Shown: positions 11,746-20,524, numbered from the stretch's first letter. The stretch is 64,000 nt of DNA from Streptomyces meridianus (GCF_023703325.1 NZ_JAMQGM010000014.1:1-64000), one strand, 5' to 3'. Notes: generated by a model from the letters alone, not told the origin. Program-made: numbers and translations.

Positions 11746-12498
11746 TCATCGTGACGGACGGGACTCCCGCCTGCTGTCCCGGACCAGGCTCAGCACGGCG
11801 TCGAGTCCGCGGCGGCAGCCGGGTGTGGCACCGGCCGGCAGCACGTACGAGCGCAGGCCGGCACCCGCCGCTCCCCCGTCCTTGTACGGGTTGTCCCCCA
11901 CCATCAGGGTCTCCTGGGGGGCCGCGCAGAGCTTGCCGCAGGCCAGGTCGAACAGCAGCGGATCCGGCTTCTCGGTGCCGTGCTCGTAGGAGTGGACCCA
12001 CGCCGAGACATGCCGGTCCAGGCCGTGGTGGGCGAAGGTCGGGGGGAGCTGCCAGCCGATGTCGCTCACGACGCCGATCGCCACCCCCTCGTGCGCCAGC
12101 CGGCCGAGTGTCTCCTCGGTGTCGGCGTACGGCATCCAGTGGTGCGGCGTCCGCAGCTGGTCGTAGAGCGCATCGGCGTGCGGGGCGAGGGCGGGCACGG
12201 AGGCGTACCAGGTGGTGAACGCATGCCGGTGGGCCCGCGCGGACACGTCCCGGCCCTGCTGCGCCCGGATCACCTCGGGGTCGGCCAGGCCCGCTTCGAG
12301 GCCCACGAGGAGCCGGTCCACCTCCGCATCGGCCGTCTGCTCCCCCAGGACCGCGTGGATGCGCTCGGCGTACGAGCGGATCTGGAGAAGGGTGCCGGAG
12401 AAGTCGAAGAGCACGGCCCTGATCGGGGCCGGGTCGGGGGACGCAGCGGTGGGGCGTATCGGCCCCTCGGGACCGAGTACGGGATGTGACGTCGTCAT
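11746..12498 (-). CDS. HAD-superfamily hydrolase
   Basis: This 250-aa haloacid-dehalogenase-like hydrolase has motif I as LFDFSGTLL (near residues 29-37), motif II VVSDIGW, a conserved KPDP lysine motif and motif IV MVGDNPYKDGGAAGAG. The usual second aspartate of motif I (DxD) is Ser. That is unusual for phosphatases and may point to a different reaction within the superfamily. The cap is the helical C1 type, between motifs I and II. The ATG at 12498 was chosen over the longer frame to 12597 because MTTSHPVLG begins the conserved part. No operon partner is obvious. Confidence 0.82.
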   Translation of the reverse strand: MTTSHPVLGPEGPIRPTAASPDPAPIRAVLFDFSGTLLQIRSYAERIHAVLGEQTADAEVDRLLVGLEAGLADPEVIRAQQGRDVSARAHRHAFTTWYASVPALAPHADALYDQLRTPHHWMPYADTEETLGRLAHEGVAIGVVSDIGWQLPPTFAHHGLDRHVSAWVHSYEHGTEKPDPLLFDLACGKLCAAPQETLMVGDNPYKDGGAAGAGLRSYVLPAGATPGCRRGLDAVLSLVRDSRRESRPSR

Positions 12499-12515
12499 GC
12501 GGCCATCCTGCCGGG

Positions 12516-12537
12516 CCGGCCCCGCACGCGGGGCCGG
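12516..12537 (-). terminator. Hairpin after the 40-aa reading frame
   Basis: CCGGCCCCG and CGGGGCCGG form a perfect 9-bp stem with loop CACG. It lies directly after the stop of the small leftward reading frame at 12539 and before the HAD gene, so it probably ends transcripts coming from the left-pointing small gene. Confidence 0.5.
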
Positions 12538-12538
12538 A

Positions 12539-12661
12539 TCACGGAGCGGGGATCTCCTCGGGGCGGGACCGGCCCGGCGGCAACAGGACGTGCGCACCGG
12601 TCGCGCCCCGGAACTCCACGATGCGCCCCCGCTCGAGCCGGGAGGACTTGATGCCCGACAT
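12539..12661 (-). CDS. Candidate 40-aa protein, unknown function
   Basis: A 40-codon frame begins with ATG at 12661 behind an AAGGA ribosome-like site at suitable distance and encodes MSGIKSSRLERGRIVEFRG and 21 further residues. It has a basic amphipathic first half (IKSSRLERGRIVEF) and a Pro-rich tail ending EEIPAP. A perfect hairpin follows its stop by one base. Codon use looks like that of neighbouring genes. No family is recognised; it could also be a chance frame in the 220-bp gap between the HAD and lipoprotein genes. Confidence 0.38.
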   Translation of the reverse strand: MSGIKSSRLERGRIVEFRGATGAHVLLPPGRSRPEEIPAP

Positions 12662-12718
12662 GGTCGGGTCCTTCGCCCGGCGGCGCGGCCCGGACTCCGG
12701 GCCCGGCCCGCAGAGGGC

Positions 12719-13231
12719 TCAGGAGGAGGGTTCCGTGAGCAGGTCCGACAGCTTGTCGATGACGTCGTCCAGAGGCTCGATCGGCGTGGAGCGGTCGGTC
12801 ATCACGGTGACGTGGTCGTACACCACCACGTAGACGAGCATGTCGCGCCCGTCCTCGTCGACGGTGCGCCGGGGCAGCTTGTCGAAGTCGGCGGAGTCGA
12901 GCGCCTGGCGCAGCGCGCCCAGCTTCTCCGTGTCGAGCTCGCCCTTGGGACCGTCCTTCTTCTTGTCGAGGGTGGTGTACGTGCCGTCCTCGTGCACCCT
13001 GACCTGCTGGTGCCGCCCGGCGAAGCCGCCGCTGACGACCATGTCGACGAGAACCGGGGAGGGCTTCTTCCGGTCCTGGCCGGCCGAGGGGGAGGCGGGC
13101 GAGGAGCTGCGGGGCCGATCACTCGACGGGGGCCCGCCCTTGCCGTCGGCCCCCGCGCTGCCGCAACCGGCCACCGTCACGCCGAGGGCGGCCGTCAGCA
13201 CCAACGCGATAACCCCGTTCCTGACCCTCAC
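12719..13231 (-). CDS. Secreted lipoprotein, possibly emfourin-like
   Basis: The 170-aa product has a signal peptide with a lipobox (VTVAGC) near residues 15-20, followed by a Ser/Pro-rich linker and a globular domain of about 100 residues. That domain starts VSGGFAGRHQQVRVHEDG and ends in a helix, DVIDKLSDLL. The GGFAG opening and alpha/beta pattern recall protealysin-inhibitor (emfourin)-type domains, but the match is by eye only. The GTG at 13231 is supported by a GGAGGAG site 6 bases upstream and places the signal peptide correctly. It should be anchored on the outer face of the membrane. Confidence 0.75.
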   Translation of the reverse strand: MRVRNGVIALVLTAALGVTVAGCGSAGADGKGGPPSSDRPRSSSPASPSAGQDRKKPSPVLVDMVVSGGFAGRHQQVRVHEDGTYTTLDKKKDGPKGELDTEKLGALRQALDSADFDKLPRRTVDEDGRDMLVYVVVYDHVTVMTDRSTPIEPLDDVIDKLSDLLTEPSS

Positions 13232-13499
13232 ACCGACTCCTCCGGTTGGGCATTGCAGCCGCCACCCTGACGACCCGACGCGACGCCCGCCCCCGGGGCG
13301 GCCTGGGTGGCCGACGGCGCGGATGCGGCGGGGCACGATCGGGGAGCAAGCCTACCGACGCACTCTGCCCCTTCTGCGGCCGGAAGGAAAGGGGAGAAGG
13401 GGCCCGGACCGGCCGGATGGGGCCGGCTTCACACCGGACCGCCGGGATCCGCGCCCGAAGGGTCCCGCGGTGTCAGTGGTGCGGTGTACACCTGACGGC

Positions 13500-14237
13500 A
13501 TGACGACACCTCAGTTCACCGATCTGCTGACGCTCATCGAGGAAAGATCCGCCGCCCTGCGTGCCGCGGCCGCGGGAGCCGACCTCGATCTCCGGGTACC
13601 CGGCTGCCCGGAATGGACGCTCGGCGATCTGATCACGCACATCACCCAGGTCCAGCGTTTCTGGGCCGCCGTCGTCGCCTCGGGGCCGAGCGACCGCCGG
13701 CCGGACACCGGGCCGGCGGCGCAACGCGAACCGGAGTCCGGTGCTGAGGAGGCCACGGCACTGCTGGTGGATGCGTTGCGGACGGCCGGTCCGGAGGCCG
13801 GCTGCTGGACGTGGTGGGGCAAGCCGGCCACCGCCGGAGCGGTGGCCCGTCACCAGGTTCAAGAGGCCGCCGTGCACGCTCGGGACGCCCAGGAGACGGT
13901 GGGCCGGACCGAGCCGCTGCCTGCCGGGATCGCTGCGGACGCCATCAGCGAGTTCATCGAGGTGTGGCTGGGCTCCTTGGGGCCGTGGCCGTACGCGCCG
14001 GCCCGGCTTGCCCTGTACGCCGGCGAGGGGACGTCGTGGCTGTTGGACCTCGGTCCGGACGGCGCGGCCCTGCTCACCCCCGAGGACGGCGCCCTCGCTG
14101 CGGCGGACGCCCGGGTCCACGGGTCGGCGAGCGATCTGCTGCTGGCCCTCTACGGCAGGGTCCCGGCGGGCTCGCTGCGGACCGAGGGCGACCCGGAGCA
14201 GGTCAAGCGGCTCCTGTCCTGGCCGACTGCGGACTGA
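13500..14237 (+). CDS. Maleylpyruvate isomerase-like (DinB-fold) protein
   Basis: This 245-aa protein belongs to the actinobacterial TIGR03083/maleylpyruvate-isomerase-N group with the DinB four-helix fold. VPGCPEWTLGDLITHITQVQRFW (near residues 35-57) is the signature. It includes the first metal-ligand His of the helix; a second likely site lies in VARHQVQEAAVHARDA. Related enzymes include mycothiol-dependent isomerases and transferases, so a mycothiol or other thiol substrate is possible but not shown. The ATG at 13500 begins at the family's usual start. It is monocistronic and divergent from the lipoprotein gene across 268 bp. Confidence 0.8.
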   Translation: MTTPQFTDLLTLIEERSAALRAAAAGADLDLRVPGCPEWTLGDLITHITQVQRFWAAVVASGPSDRRPDTGPAAQREPESGAEEATALLVDALRTAGPEAGCWTWWGKPATAGAVARHQVQEAAVHARDAQETVGRTEPLPAGIAADAISEFIEVWLGSLGPWPYAPARLALYAGEGTSWLLDLGPDGAALLTPEDGALAAADARVHGSASDLLLALYGRVPAGSLRTEGDPEQVKRLLSWPTAD

Positions 14238-14329
14238 TCGGCGCCGGCCCGGCCGTCACGTGTCGGGGCCGTCGGTGCGCACCGGGTCCGAGCCCTGCGG
14301 CCGGTCCGGCTCGTGCTGCACCGAGGGGC

Positions 14330-15133
14330 TCAGCGGGTCGGCCGGGCTCCGGCGAAGTGCTCGCGCACCAGCTGCTCGACGACCGCGAGGTCCCGGACGG
14401 CCAGGGCATCGAGCAGGGCGGTGTGTTCCGTCGCGTCGGCCAGGAGATCCGCGGCGCTGGCGACGGCGCTCGCTCCGGGTGGGAACTGGGCGCGCCGATG
14501 CAGTTCGTCACCGACCAGGGCAAGTTGCCTGTTCCCGGACAAATCCAGGAGTGCGCGATGGAACGCCCGATCGGCCTCGGCGTACGCCACCCGGTCGCCC
14601 GTCGCGGCAGCCGCCACGGTGGCAGCAGCCAGCGGCCGCAGTTCCTCCCACTGCTCGGCGGGTACGGTGCGGGCCAGGCCGAGCATGACCGGCACTTCGA
14701 GGAGTGCCCGGACCTCGGCCAGTTCGGCCTGGTCACGAGCGCTGCGTTCGGACACCCGGAAACCCCGGTTGGGGACGACCTCGACGGCCCCCTCGCGCGC
14801 CAGCTGCTGCATGGCCTCGCGGATCGGGGTGGCCGAGACGCCGTACTGTTCGGCGAGTGCGGGGGCGGAGTAGACGGCACCGGGGGTCAGTTCACCCCCG
14901 ACGAGCGCGGTGCGCAGGGCATCGAGAACCTGGGCGCGTACGGAGTGACGCTGCAGGGATTTCCGCGGGGTCCCCGGCCGGCCGGGGGCGACGCGGCCGC
15001 CGGAGACGGTAGCTCCGCCGTGAGCGTTCTCACTTCCGGAGGGAGCGTCGGCGACCACCGGACCGGCCGTCGGGCGGCCGGGTCCGCGCGTCCCGTCCGG
15101 GCGCGTCACAGACTGCACACCGGCACGCTCCAT
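14330..15133 (-). CDS. GntR-family regulator with FCD domain
   Basis: The 267-aa regulator has an N-terminal extension of about 60 residues. The GntR winged helix follows (VRAQVLDALRTALVGGELTPGAVYS, then LAEQYGVSATPIREAMQQLAREG). A C-terminal helical FCD effector domain includes ADRAFHRALLDLSGN, with the metal-binding Asp/His pattern, and ends HTALLDALAVRDL. The ATG at 15133 has a perfect GGAGGAG site. FCD-type GntR proteins usually repress metabolic genes until an organic acid or similar ligand binds. It is divergent from the DUF2637 gene. The target is unknown. Confidence 0.88.
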   Translation of the reverse strand: MERAGVQSVTRPDGTRGPGRPTAGPVVADAPSGSENAHGGATVSGGRVAPGRPGTPRKSLQRHSVRAQVLDALRTALVGGELTPGAVYSAPALAEQYGVSATPIREAMQQLAREGAVEVVPNRGFRVSERSARDQAELAEVRALLEVPVMLGLARTVPAEQWEELRPLAAATVAAAATGDRVAYAEADRAFHRALLDLSGNRQLALVGDELHRRAQFPPGASAVASAADLLADATEHTALLDALAVRDLAVVEQLVREHFAGARPTR

Positions 15134-15558
15134 CCGACTCCTCCTCCACGTCCCGAGGAGAATAGAGGGCTCGCACGCGAGTTCCAATCTCGGTGGAGAC
15201 GATCACTCCGGACCGCCACCCCGCGAACTGCCGCAGGTGCAGCCTCGGCCGCCGCAACCACGCCGTTCTCCGAACCTCGGACCACCGCACCGACCGCACC
15301 TCGACGGACCCGGTTCGCTCCGTGCCGTGACCCGCTCGGGCGGGGGCGCCGCGAGGCCCCGCCGTCGCACCGCATTCGAACGCAACGATCATGATTCACA
15401 AAGCAGTTCGACGCATTTCCTTCTCATTCGACTGCACAGCGCCCTCGTTGGCGTTCTCTTGTCCCGAATCCCCCTGGCGCGCCGGGGCGCTCGGCCAGGA
15501 TGGCGCGACACAGGCCGTACGCCACCGAACACGGCGGAAGCGAGACAAGGTGCACCGG
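15134..15558. other. 425-bp divergent gap between GntR and DUF2637 genes
   Basis: I see no supportable gene here. A less GC-rich stretch around 15376-15440 (ATCATGATTCACAAAGC and TTCCTTCTCATTC) is the likeliest place for promoters or a GntR operator, but no clean inverted repeat stands out. Confidence 0.4.
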
Positions 15559-16617
15559 ATGAATTTTGCCGACATAACGCCGGGCTGGGTGCTCCCCGCT
15601 GCGGTCCTGGCCGCCGGCCTCCTGGTGGCGGTCGTGCTCGTCGTCCGCGGGCGGCGCAAGCCGGACGAGGACGCACCGGTCGACTCCTGGGAACGCAGCG
15701 AGGAACGCCGGCGCCGCAAGGAGGCCGTGTACGGCAGCGCCTCGTACGTCCTGCTCTTCTGCTGCGCGGCCGTTGCCGCGGCCCTCTCCTTCCACGGGCT
15801 CGTCGGGTTCGGCCGGCAGAACCTCAACCTCAGTGGCGGCTGGGAGTACCTGGTGCCCTTCGGGCTCGACGGCGCCGCAATGTTCTGCTCGGTGCTGGCC
15901 GTCCGCGAGGCCAGTCACGGGGACGCGGCGCTCGGCTCACGCCTGCTGGTGTGGACGTTCGCCGGTGCGGCCGCCTGGTTCAACTGGGTGCACGCACCGC
16001 GCGGCCTGGACCACGCAGGCGCCCCGCAGTTCTTCGCGGGCATGTCGCTCTCCGCGGCGGTGCTCTTCGACCGGGCGCTGAAGCAGACCCGACGTGCCGC
16101 GCTGCGCGAGCAGGGACTCGTGCCCCGGCCACTGCCGCAGATTCGCATCGTGCGCTGGCTGCGGGCACCGCGGGAGACCTTCGGCGCCTGGTCGCTCATG
16201 CTGCTGGAAGGCGTGCGCACGCTGGACGAGGCCGTGGAGGAGGTCCGCGAGGACCGGCGCAAGCGGGAGGAGGAACGCCGCAACCGCCGCGAGCAGGAGA
16301 AGCTGGATCGCGCCCGCATCAAGGCGCTCAACCGCCGCGACCGCGCGTGGAGCCGGGACCGCGACGGCCGACCGGAGGCGGAGCAGATCCCCGCCCAGGC
16401 CGGTGCGGATCCTGCGATAGCGGGGGCCGTGGCCGTGACGAGCGGGGCGAACCCGTCCCTGCACGCCTCCGCCGGCCGCGACCGCCCCGGCCCCCTCGGC
16501 AGCGGACAGCGGCACTCGAGCGGCGCACGCGGCGAGGAGGACGAGCACACGCTCACCATTCCGCGGCTCGACTCCCTCGAGCAGAAGCTGAAGGACCTGG
16601 AGCGGCAGTACGGTTGA
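15559..16617 (+). CDS. DUF2637 membrane protein
   Basis: This 352-aa protein has an N-terminal membrane span (WVLPAAVLAAGLLVAVVLV). A second hydrophobic block of three spans follows the charged RRRRKEAVYGSASYVL segment and includes the DUF2637 core GGWEYLVPFGLDGAAMFCSVLA, then WFNWVHAP. A long charged helical region (REDRRKREEERRNRREQEK) and a disordered tail ending in a short coiled helix complete it. DUF2637 proteins resemble the Spd spread proteins of Streptomyces plasmids, but the chromosomal ones have no known role. The ATG at 15559 could be replaced by a GTG at 15550. It converges on the ATP-binding protein gene. Confidence 0.8.
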   Translation: MNFADITPGWVLPAAVLAAGLLVAVVLVVRGRRKPDEDAPVDSWERSEERRRRKEAVYGSASYVLLFCCAAVAAALSFHGLVGFGRQNLNLSGGWEYLVPFGLDGAAMFCSVLAVREASHGDAALGSRLLVWTFAGAAAWFNWVHAPRGLDHAGAPQFFAGMSLSAAVLFDRALKQTRRAALREQGLVPRPLPQIRIVRWLRAPRETFGAWSLMLLEGVRTLDEAVEEVREDRRKREEERRNRREQEKLDRARIKALNRRDRAWSRDRDGRPEAEQIPAQAGADPAIAGAVAVTSGANPSLHASAGRDRPGPLGSGQRHSSGARGEEDEHTLTIPRLDSLEQKLKDLERQYG

Positions 16618-16655
16618 GCGCCGGGCGGGCGCCGGAAGCCCAGTCCCCGGACGGC

Positions 16656-17138
16656 TCAGGCGGGACCGCCGTACAGCTCGAACCAGACCACCTTGCCTGC
16701 TCCTTGCGAACGCACGCCCCACTCATCGGCCAGGGTCTGAACAAGCATCAGGCCCCTTCCGTGCGTGCCGTTGCAGTCGGTCACGCGCATCCGCGGCGGT
16801 CGGGCAACGAAGTCCCGTACCTCGACCCGGAGCAGGTCGGAGGCGCTCGCGGTGAACCCGTCGAGCAGCGTCGCCGTCACCTCGGCGCCCCGGTTGGTGT
16901 GCACCAGCGCGTTGGTGACGATCTCACTGGTGAGCAGTTCGGCGGTGTCGCAGCCGCCGGATCCGCCCCAGGACCGACTGGTCAGCAGTTCGCGCAATGC
17001 CCTGCGGACATCGGCGACCGCGGTCATGTCCGCACTGCGCAGCATGCGTTTGAGTCCCGCTTGCGGGAAAGCCCCCTCCGGTGGCTCCGACGAAGCCCGG
17101 CGCCCGCCGCTGGATCCGATGTCCGTGCGCTGCTGCAC
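16656..17138 (-). CDS. RsbW-like ATP-binding regulatory protein
   Basis: A protein of about 160 aa contains a GHKL ATPase domain of the anti-sigma-factor/serine-kinase type common in Streptomyces. The N box is ELLTSEIVTNALVHT, the G1 box VEVRDFVARPP and the G2 region HGRGLMLVQTLADEWGV. Such proteins control sigma factors or other regulators by binding or phosphorylation. The GTG at 17138 has GGCGGAG at good spacing; an upstream in-frame ATG at 17219 would add 27 residues with no conserved features. A PP2C-like gene follows upstream on the same strand, a frequent partner type for this family. Confidence 0.8.
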   Translation of the reverse strand: MQQRTDIGSSGGRRASSEPPEGAFPQAGLKRMLRSADMTAVADVRRALRELLTSRSWGGSGGCDTAELLTSEIVTNALVHTNRGAEVTATLLDGFTASASDLLRVEVRDFVARPPRMRVTDCNGTHGRGLMLVQTLADEWGVRSQGAGKVVWFELYGGPA

Positions 17139-17459
17139 ATCCACTCCGCCCGTCAACCCCGTCACCCCGTCGGCCCTCGGCTGCGCCCGTGCGCACCGAA
17201 CCGGCCCACAGAGATGCATTCCCGCCCGTGCGGGGTCGGATGCGTGGCACGTTGCCCGGATTCGCCCGCACCGTCCGCCGGCGGCGTGGGGGTGGCCGGG
17301 GAATCCGGAAAGAGATACGGGAGGGCGGCGGGGCAGCTGACCGGTCTTCCCGGCACCGTTTTCCGGGGGGACGGGCGGGCTGAGGACACGTCCGCCGGCC
17401 CGGGCGCACAGCGTGTGCCTGCGTCACGGGCGACCCCCGCCGGCCCCGGCACGGCCGGG
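17139..17459. other. 321-bp gap between RsbW-like and PP2C-like genes
   Basis: No gene is supported. A CCGGCC/GGCCGG hairpin lies just past the PP2C-like stop, around 17437-17457, and may end that transcript. The rest should hold the promoter of the RsbW-like gene, but no clear hexamers stand out. Confidence 0.4.
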
Positions 17460-18683
17460 TCACGTCTCCCAGACCGCTGCCGCTGTCCGGTCCCCCCGGT
17501 GTGCCGCAGCCCGGAGCCGCAGGTCGTCGAGGAACGCGGACGGCTCCCGCGGCGGGCCGTGGGCCCAGCGCCGGGCCAGCTCCCCGGCGAGAGCGGGGTC
17601 GCCCTGCATCGCTGCGGCCGGGCCCGGGCCGCAGAGCAGCAGCACGTCACGCGGACGGGCCCGGCAGACCCGGAAGGCGAACACGTCGTCGGCCGGCGTC
17701 GTCCCCTCGGGCGGGCCGTCGGGGTCGAGCGCCTGCCAACAGCCGTCGCGCAGCCGGAACAGCCCGGTCCGGCCGGTCCCGAAGAAGACCCGGCCGGGGC
17801 AGCCCGGGTCGGCCGGCACCAGCAGACAGCGCAGCTCCGGTGTCGGCAGAGCCCGTTCCGGACCGAACCCCGTGGACGGTCGCTGCCCCAGGCGATCGGT
17901 GAGCCGGCGCAGTCCGGATCTCACCTCGCGGTGCCGGCCGGCCGCCAGGTCCTGGACGAGCGCGGCCCGGTTGCGGCCCACGGCTTCGGCGATGCGGCGA
18001 CACACCTCCTGTGCCGCCGTGTGGTGTCCGGGAGGCGGGCCGGCAACCCGGTCGTTTCCGGTGCCGGGCGCCGGGGCGGCCGTGGCGATCAGCAGCAGTG
18101 CGTGCCGGCCGGTCCCGAACCGCGCCGTGAGCAGAGCATCGCCCCGTGGTCCACCCTGCCGGCGGGCTTCCTCACCGCGCTGGGAGGCGGCGCGCAGTGT
18201 GAGGTCGCCGTGCCGGCCGCCGTCCAGCACGGTGTCCGGCACCAGTTCACCGATCCGTCCCGGGTCGGCGGCCTGCAGGACGTCGGCGCCGCCCGTCCCC
18301 GCCGGGGGCTCCGCCGGCTCCGATCGGGTCGTCCCCATCCGGTGCGGCAGCCAGTTCGGCTCCGGCCATCCCTCGGGGGCGGGGTCGGGAGCCGGGTCCC
18401 GCGGGAGCGGGCTCACCGGACCGCCGACCCACCACTCCCCTTCCTCGGCCGTCTGCTGCCGCCGTTCGCCCGGGGACATGCTCCGCTCCGGTCGGCGCGG
18501 CGACGGTGGACGGGGAGGATGTCCCGGTGGTGCACCGACCACCCGGGCCGCCGAGTCGAACCGGCCGTCCACGGAGTCGTCCGCCCCGCTCGGTCCGGCG
18601 TCCCGCGGCCCCCCGCCGTAGAGTTCACCCCACCAGTCGTCCTCACCTGCGCCGCGCCGTTCCCCCTGCTGCGTCATACGCAT
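17460..18683 (-). CDS. PP2C-like phosphatase-domain protein
   Basis: The 407-aa protein has a disordered, Pro- and Gly-rich N-terminal half containing short Trp motifs (DDWWGELYGG and EGEWWVGGP) that look like linear binding motifs. The second half has PP2C-like elements: ADPGRIGELVPDTVLDGGRHGDLTLRAAS, RGDALLTARFG, HALLLIATA and a terminal DDVFAFRVCRARPRDVLLLCGPG. Several canonical metal-binding Asp positions are hard to find, so it may be a degenerate or non-catalytic phosphatase. The ATG at 18683 has a GGGAGGG site. It is divergent from a regulator gene. A link to Ser/Thr kinase or sigma-factor signalling is inferred from the neighbouring RsbW-like protein. Confidence 0.68.
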   Translation of the reverse strand: MRMTQQGERRGAGEDDWWGELYGGGPRDAGPSGADDSVDGRFDSAARVVGAPPGHPPRPPSPRRPERSMSPGERRQQTAEEGEWWVGGPVSPLPRDPAPDPAPEGWPEPNWLPHRMGTTRSEPAEPPAGTGGADVLQAADPGRIGELVPDTVLDGGRHGDLTLRAASQRGEEARRQGGPRGDALLTARFGTGRHALLLIATAAPAPGTGNDRVAGPPPGHHTAAQEVCRRIAEAVGRNRAALVQDLAAGRHREVRSGLRRLTDRLGQRPSTGFGPERALPTPELRCLLVPADPGCPGRVFFGTGRTGLFRLRDGCWQALDPDGPPEGTTPADDVFAFRVCRARPRDVLLLCGPGPAAAMQGDPALAGELARRWAHGPPREPSAFLDDLRLRAAAHRGDRTAAAVWET

Positions 18684-18808
18684 ATTGTCCCTCCCGGGGC
18701 GTTTGCGGGAAGGCGAACCGCGAAGGGCGTCATCGTCAACAGAAGCGTCCGATCGCCGACTTGACCTGTCGACGGGGCGCTGTCGTCCGGGGCCGGGGAG
18801 GGCACCAC

Positions 18809-19807
18809 ATGCTGAGCGCCGTTGGGCTGGACGAGTGCCAGGAATCCGTCTACCGCACGCTGATCGGGCTCGGCGCGGCCGAGGTGCCCGAACTCGCCCG
18901 CCGGATGGCGGTCCCCGAGGAGCAGGTCGTCCGGACCTTGCGGCTGCTGGAACGGCAGGGGCTCGCCGCCCGGTCGTCGGCCCGGCCCGGCCGCTGGGTC
19001 GCGGCTCCGCCCGCGGTCGCGCTCGGCGCCCTGGTCACCCGCCGGCGGCACGAACTGGAACGGGCCGAGCAGTCGGCGGCCGCACTCGCCGACGAGTACA
19101 GCGCCGTGGCCTCGGAACCCGCCGCCCACGACCTGGTCGAGGTGGTGACGGGCGCGAGCGCGGTGGCCCACCGATTCCTCCAGCTCCAGCTGGGCGCCGC
19201 GCGGGAGGTCTGCGGTCTGGTCACCGACCGGCCGGCGGCCGTCACCGGGGTGGAGAATCACGCCGAGGAACAGGCGGTCGAGCGCGGTGTCCGCTACCGG
19301 GTCGTCATCGAACGCGAGGTGCTGAACGGGCCGACCGGCCTCGCGCAGGTCTCGGATGCCCTCGGCCGGGACGAGGAGGTGCGCGTGGTGGACCGGGTGC
19401 CGACGAAGCTGGTGATCGCCGACCGGTCGCTCGCGATGGTTCCGCTCACCCGGCGTGCCACCGAACCCGCTGCGCTGATGGTGCACGCCAGCGGCCTCCT
19501 GGAATCCCTCGTCGGTCTCTTCGAGGGTGTCTGGCGGCAGGCGCTGCCACTGCGGGCCGACGGCACCGGGGTGCCGCGCGAGGAGCAGCCGGACGGGCCG
19601 GACGCCACCGACCTGGAGATCCTCTCGCTGCTGCTGGCGGGGCTGACCGACGCCAGCGTCGCCAAGCACCTCGACCTGGGCCTGCGCACCGTGCAACGGC
19701 GGGTCAAGAACCTCATGGAGCTGACGGAGTCGTCGACCCGGTTGCAGCTCGGCTGGCACGCGCACGAGCGCGGTTGGGTGGTCCGCAACGACGGTCACCG
19801 CCCCTGA
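18809..19807 (+). CDS. TrmB/LuxR-type transcriptional regulator
   Basis: This 332-aa protein opens with a TrmB-like winged helix (LDECQESVYRTLIGLGAAEVPELARRM, then VVRTLRLLERQGL). A central phospholipase-D-like effector region includes VPTKLVIADRSLAMVPL. It ends with a LuxR-type helix-turn-helix (DLEILSLLLAGLTDASVAKHLDLGLRTVQRRVKNLM). This two-HTH layout is common in Streptomyces orphan regulators. The ATG at 18809 follows a GGGGAGGG site. The 125-bp gap to the divergent PP2C-like gene should carry both promoters. The effector and targets are unknown. Confidence 0.82.
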   Translation: MLSAVGLDECQESVYRTLIGLGAAEVPELARRMAVPEEQVVRTLRLLERQGLAARSSARPGRWVAAPPAVALGALVTRRRHELERAEQSAAALADEYSAVASEPAAHDLVEVVTGASAVAHRFLQLQLGAAREVCGLVTDRPAAVTGVENHAEEQAVERGVRYRVVIEREVLNGPTGLAQVSDALGRDEEVRVVDRVPTKLVIADRSLAMVPLTRRATEPAALMVHASGLLESLVGLFEGVWRQALPLRADGTGVPREEQPDGPDATDLEILSLLLAGLTDASVAKHLDLGLRTVQRRVKNLMELTESSTRLQLGWHAHERGWVVRNDGHRP

Positions 19808-19864
19808 CCGGGCCCGGGAGGCCTCCGGGACGCGTGGAGAGGCGGCCTGTCGCAGGCTGGTGAC

Positions 19865-20347
19865 ATGGGGACGTGGCAGCTGATCGCCGTCGGTCTGGTG
19901 ATGCTGCTCGGCCTGCTGGGGGTGCTGACGCCCGGGGTGCCGGGCCCGCTGGTCGTCTGGTCCGGGGTGCTGTGGTGGTCGATGACCGAGCGGACGGCGC
20001 TTGCCTGGTGGGTGCTGATGGGCGCGACCGCACTGCTGCTGCTGGACCAGCCGCTGAAGTGGCTGCTGCCCCGCAGACGCCGCAAGGAGGCGGCGGCGCC
20101 GTTGCGGACCCTGTTCCTCGCCGGGATGGTGGCGATCGGCGGCTTCTTCGTCGTTCCGGTGGTCGGCGGCGTGCTGGGATTCGTCGTCGGGCTCTACGTC
20201 GCGGAACGGATGCGACTCGGCGGTCACGGCGAGGCGTGGACGTCCATCCGGATCACCATGCGGGCGATCGGCTACGGCGTACTGATCGAGCTGTTCCTCT
20301 GCCTGCTGGTCGTCGGGGCCTGGATGGGGGCCGTCCTCGCCTCCTGA
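19865..20347 (+). CDS. DUF456 small membrane protein
   Basis: This 160-aa hydrophobic protein has about five membrane segments and the repeated glycine-rich motif of DUF456: GLLGVLTPGVPGPLVVW near the N-terminus and GGFFVVPVVGGVLGFVVGLYVAERMR in the second half. A basic loop (LLPRRRRKEA) separates the halves. The function is unknown in all family members I know. It follows the regulator gene on the same strand after 57 bp and could be co-transcribed with it. Confidence 0.8.
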   Translation: MGTWQLIAVGLVMLLGLLGVLTPGVPGPLVVWSGVLWWSMTERTALAWWVLMGATALLLLDQPLKWLLPRRRRKEAAAPLRTLFLAGMVAIGGFFVVPVVGGVLGFVVGLYVAERMRLGGHGEAWTSIRITMRAIGYGVLIELFLCLLVVGAWMGAVLAS

Positions 20348-20379
20348 GTACCCCGCCTCGGCCGGGTTGGGTCCGGACC

Positions 20380-20420
20380 CGGGCCGCGGGGGTCCGGGGC
20401 CGGGCCGCGGGGGTCCGGGG
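20380..20420. repeat. 21-bp GC-rich tandem repeat
   Basis: The 20-base string CGGGCCGCGGGGGTCCGGGG is present at 20380-20399 and again at 20401-20420, one base apart. It lies downstream of the DUF456 gene in a gap with no other gene. It may form hairpins but is probably a slippage product. Confidence 0.8.
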
Positions 20421-20524
20421 AGCAGGTCCCGCGGCCGATGACGGCCGGGACCTGTTCCCGATGCCCGGCGCCATGTCTGCGGTGAACCTGGGCTCTGACG
20501 ACTCCGACTCCGCCGAGCGGAACG

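Noticed and set aside
15237..18764. An open frame of about 1,170 codons on the plus strand
   Set aside because: It crosses the DUF2637 gene in another frame and the RsbW-like and PP2C-like genes antisense; the sequence is Arg/Pro/Gly-rich without motifs.
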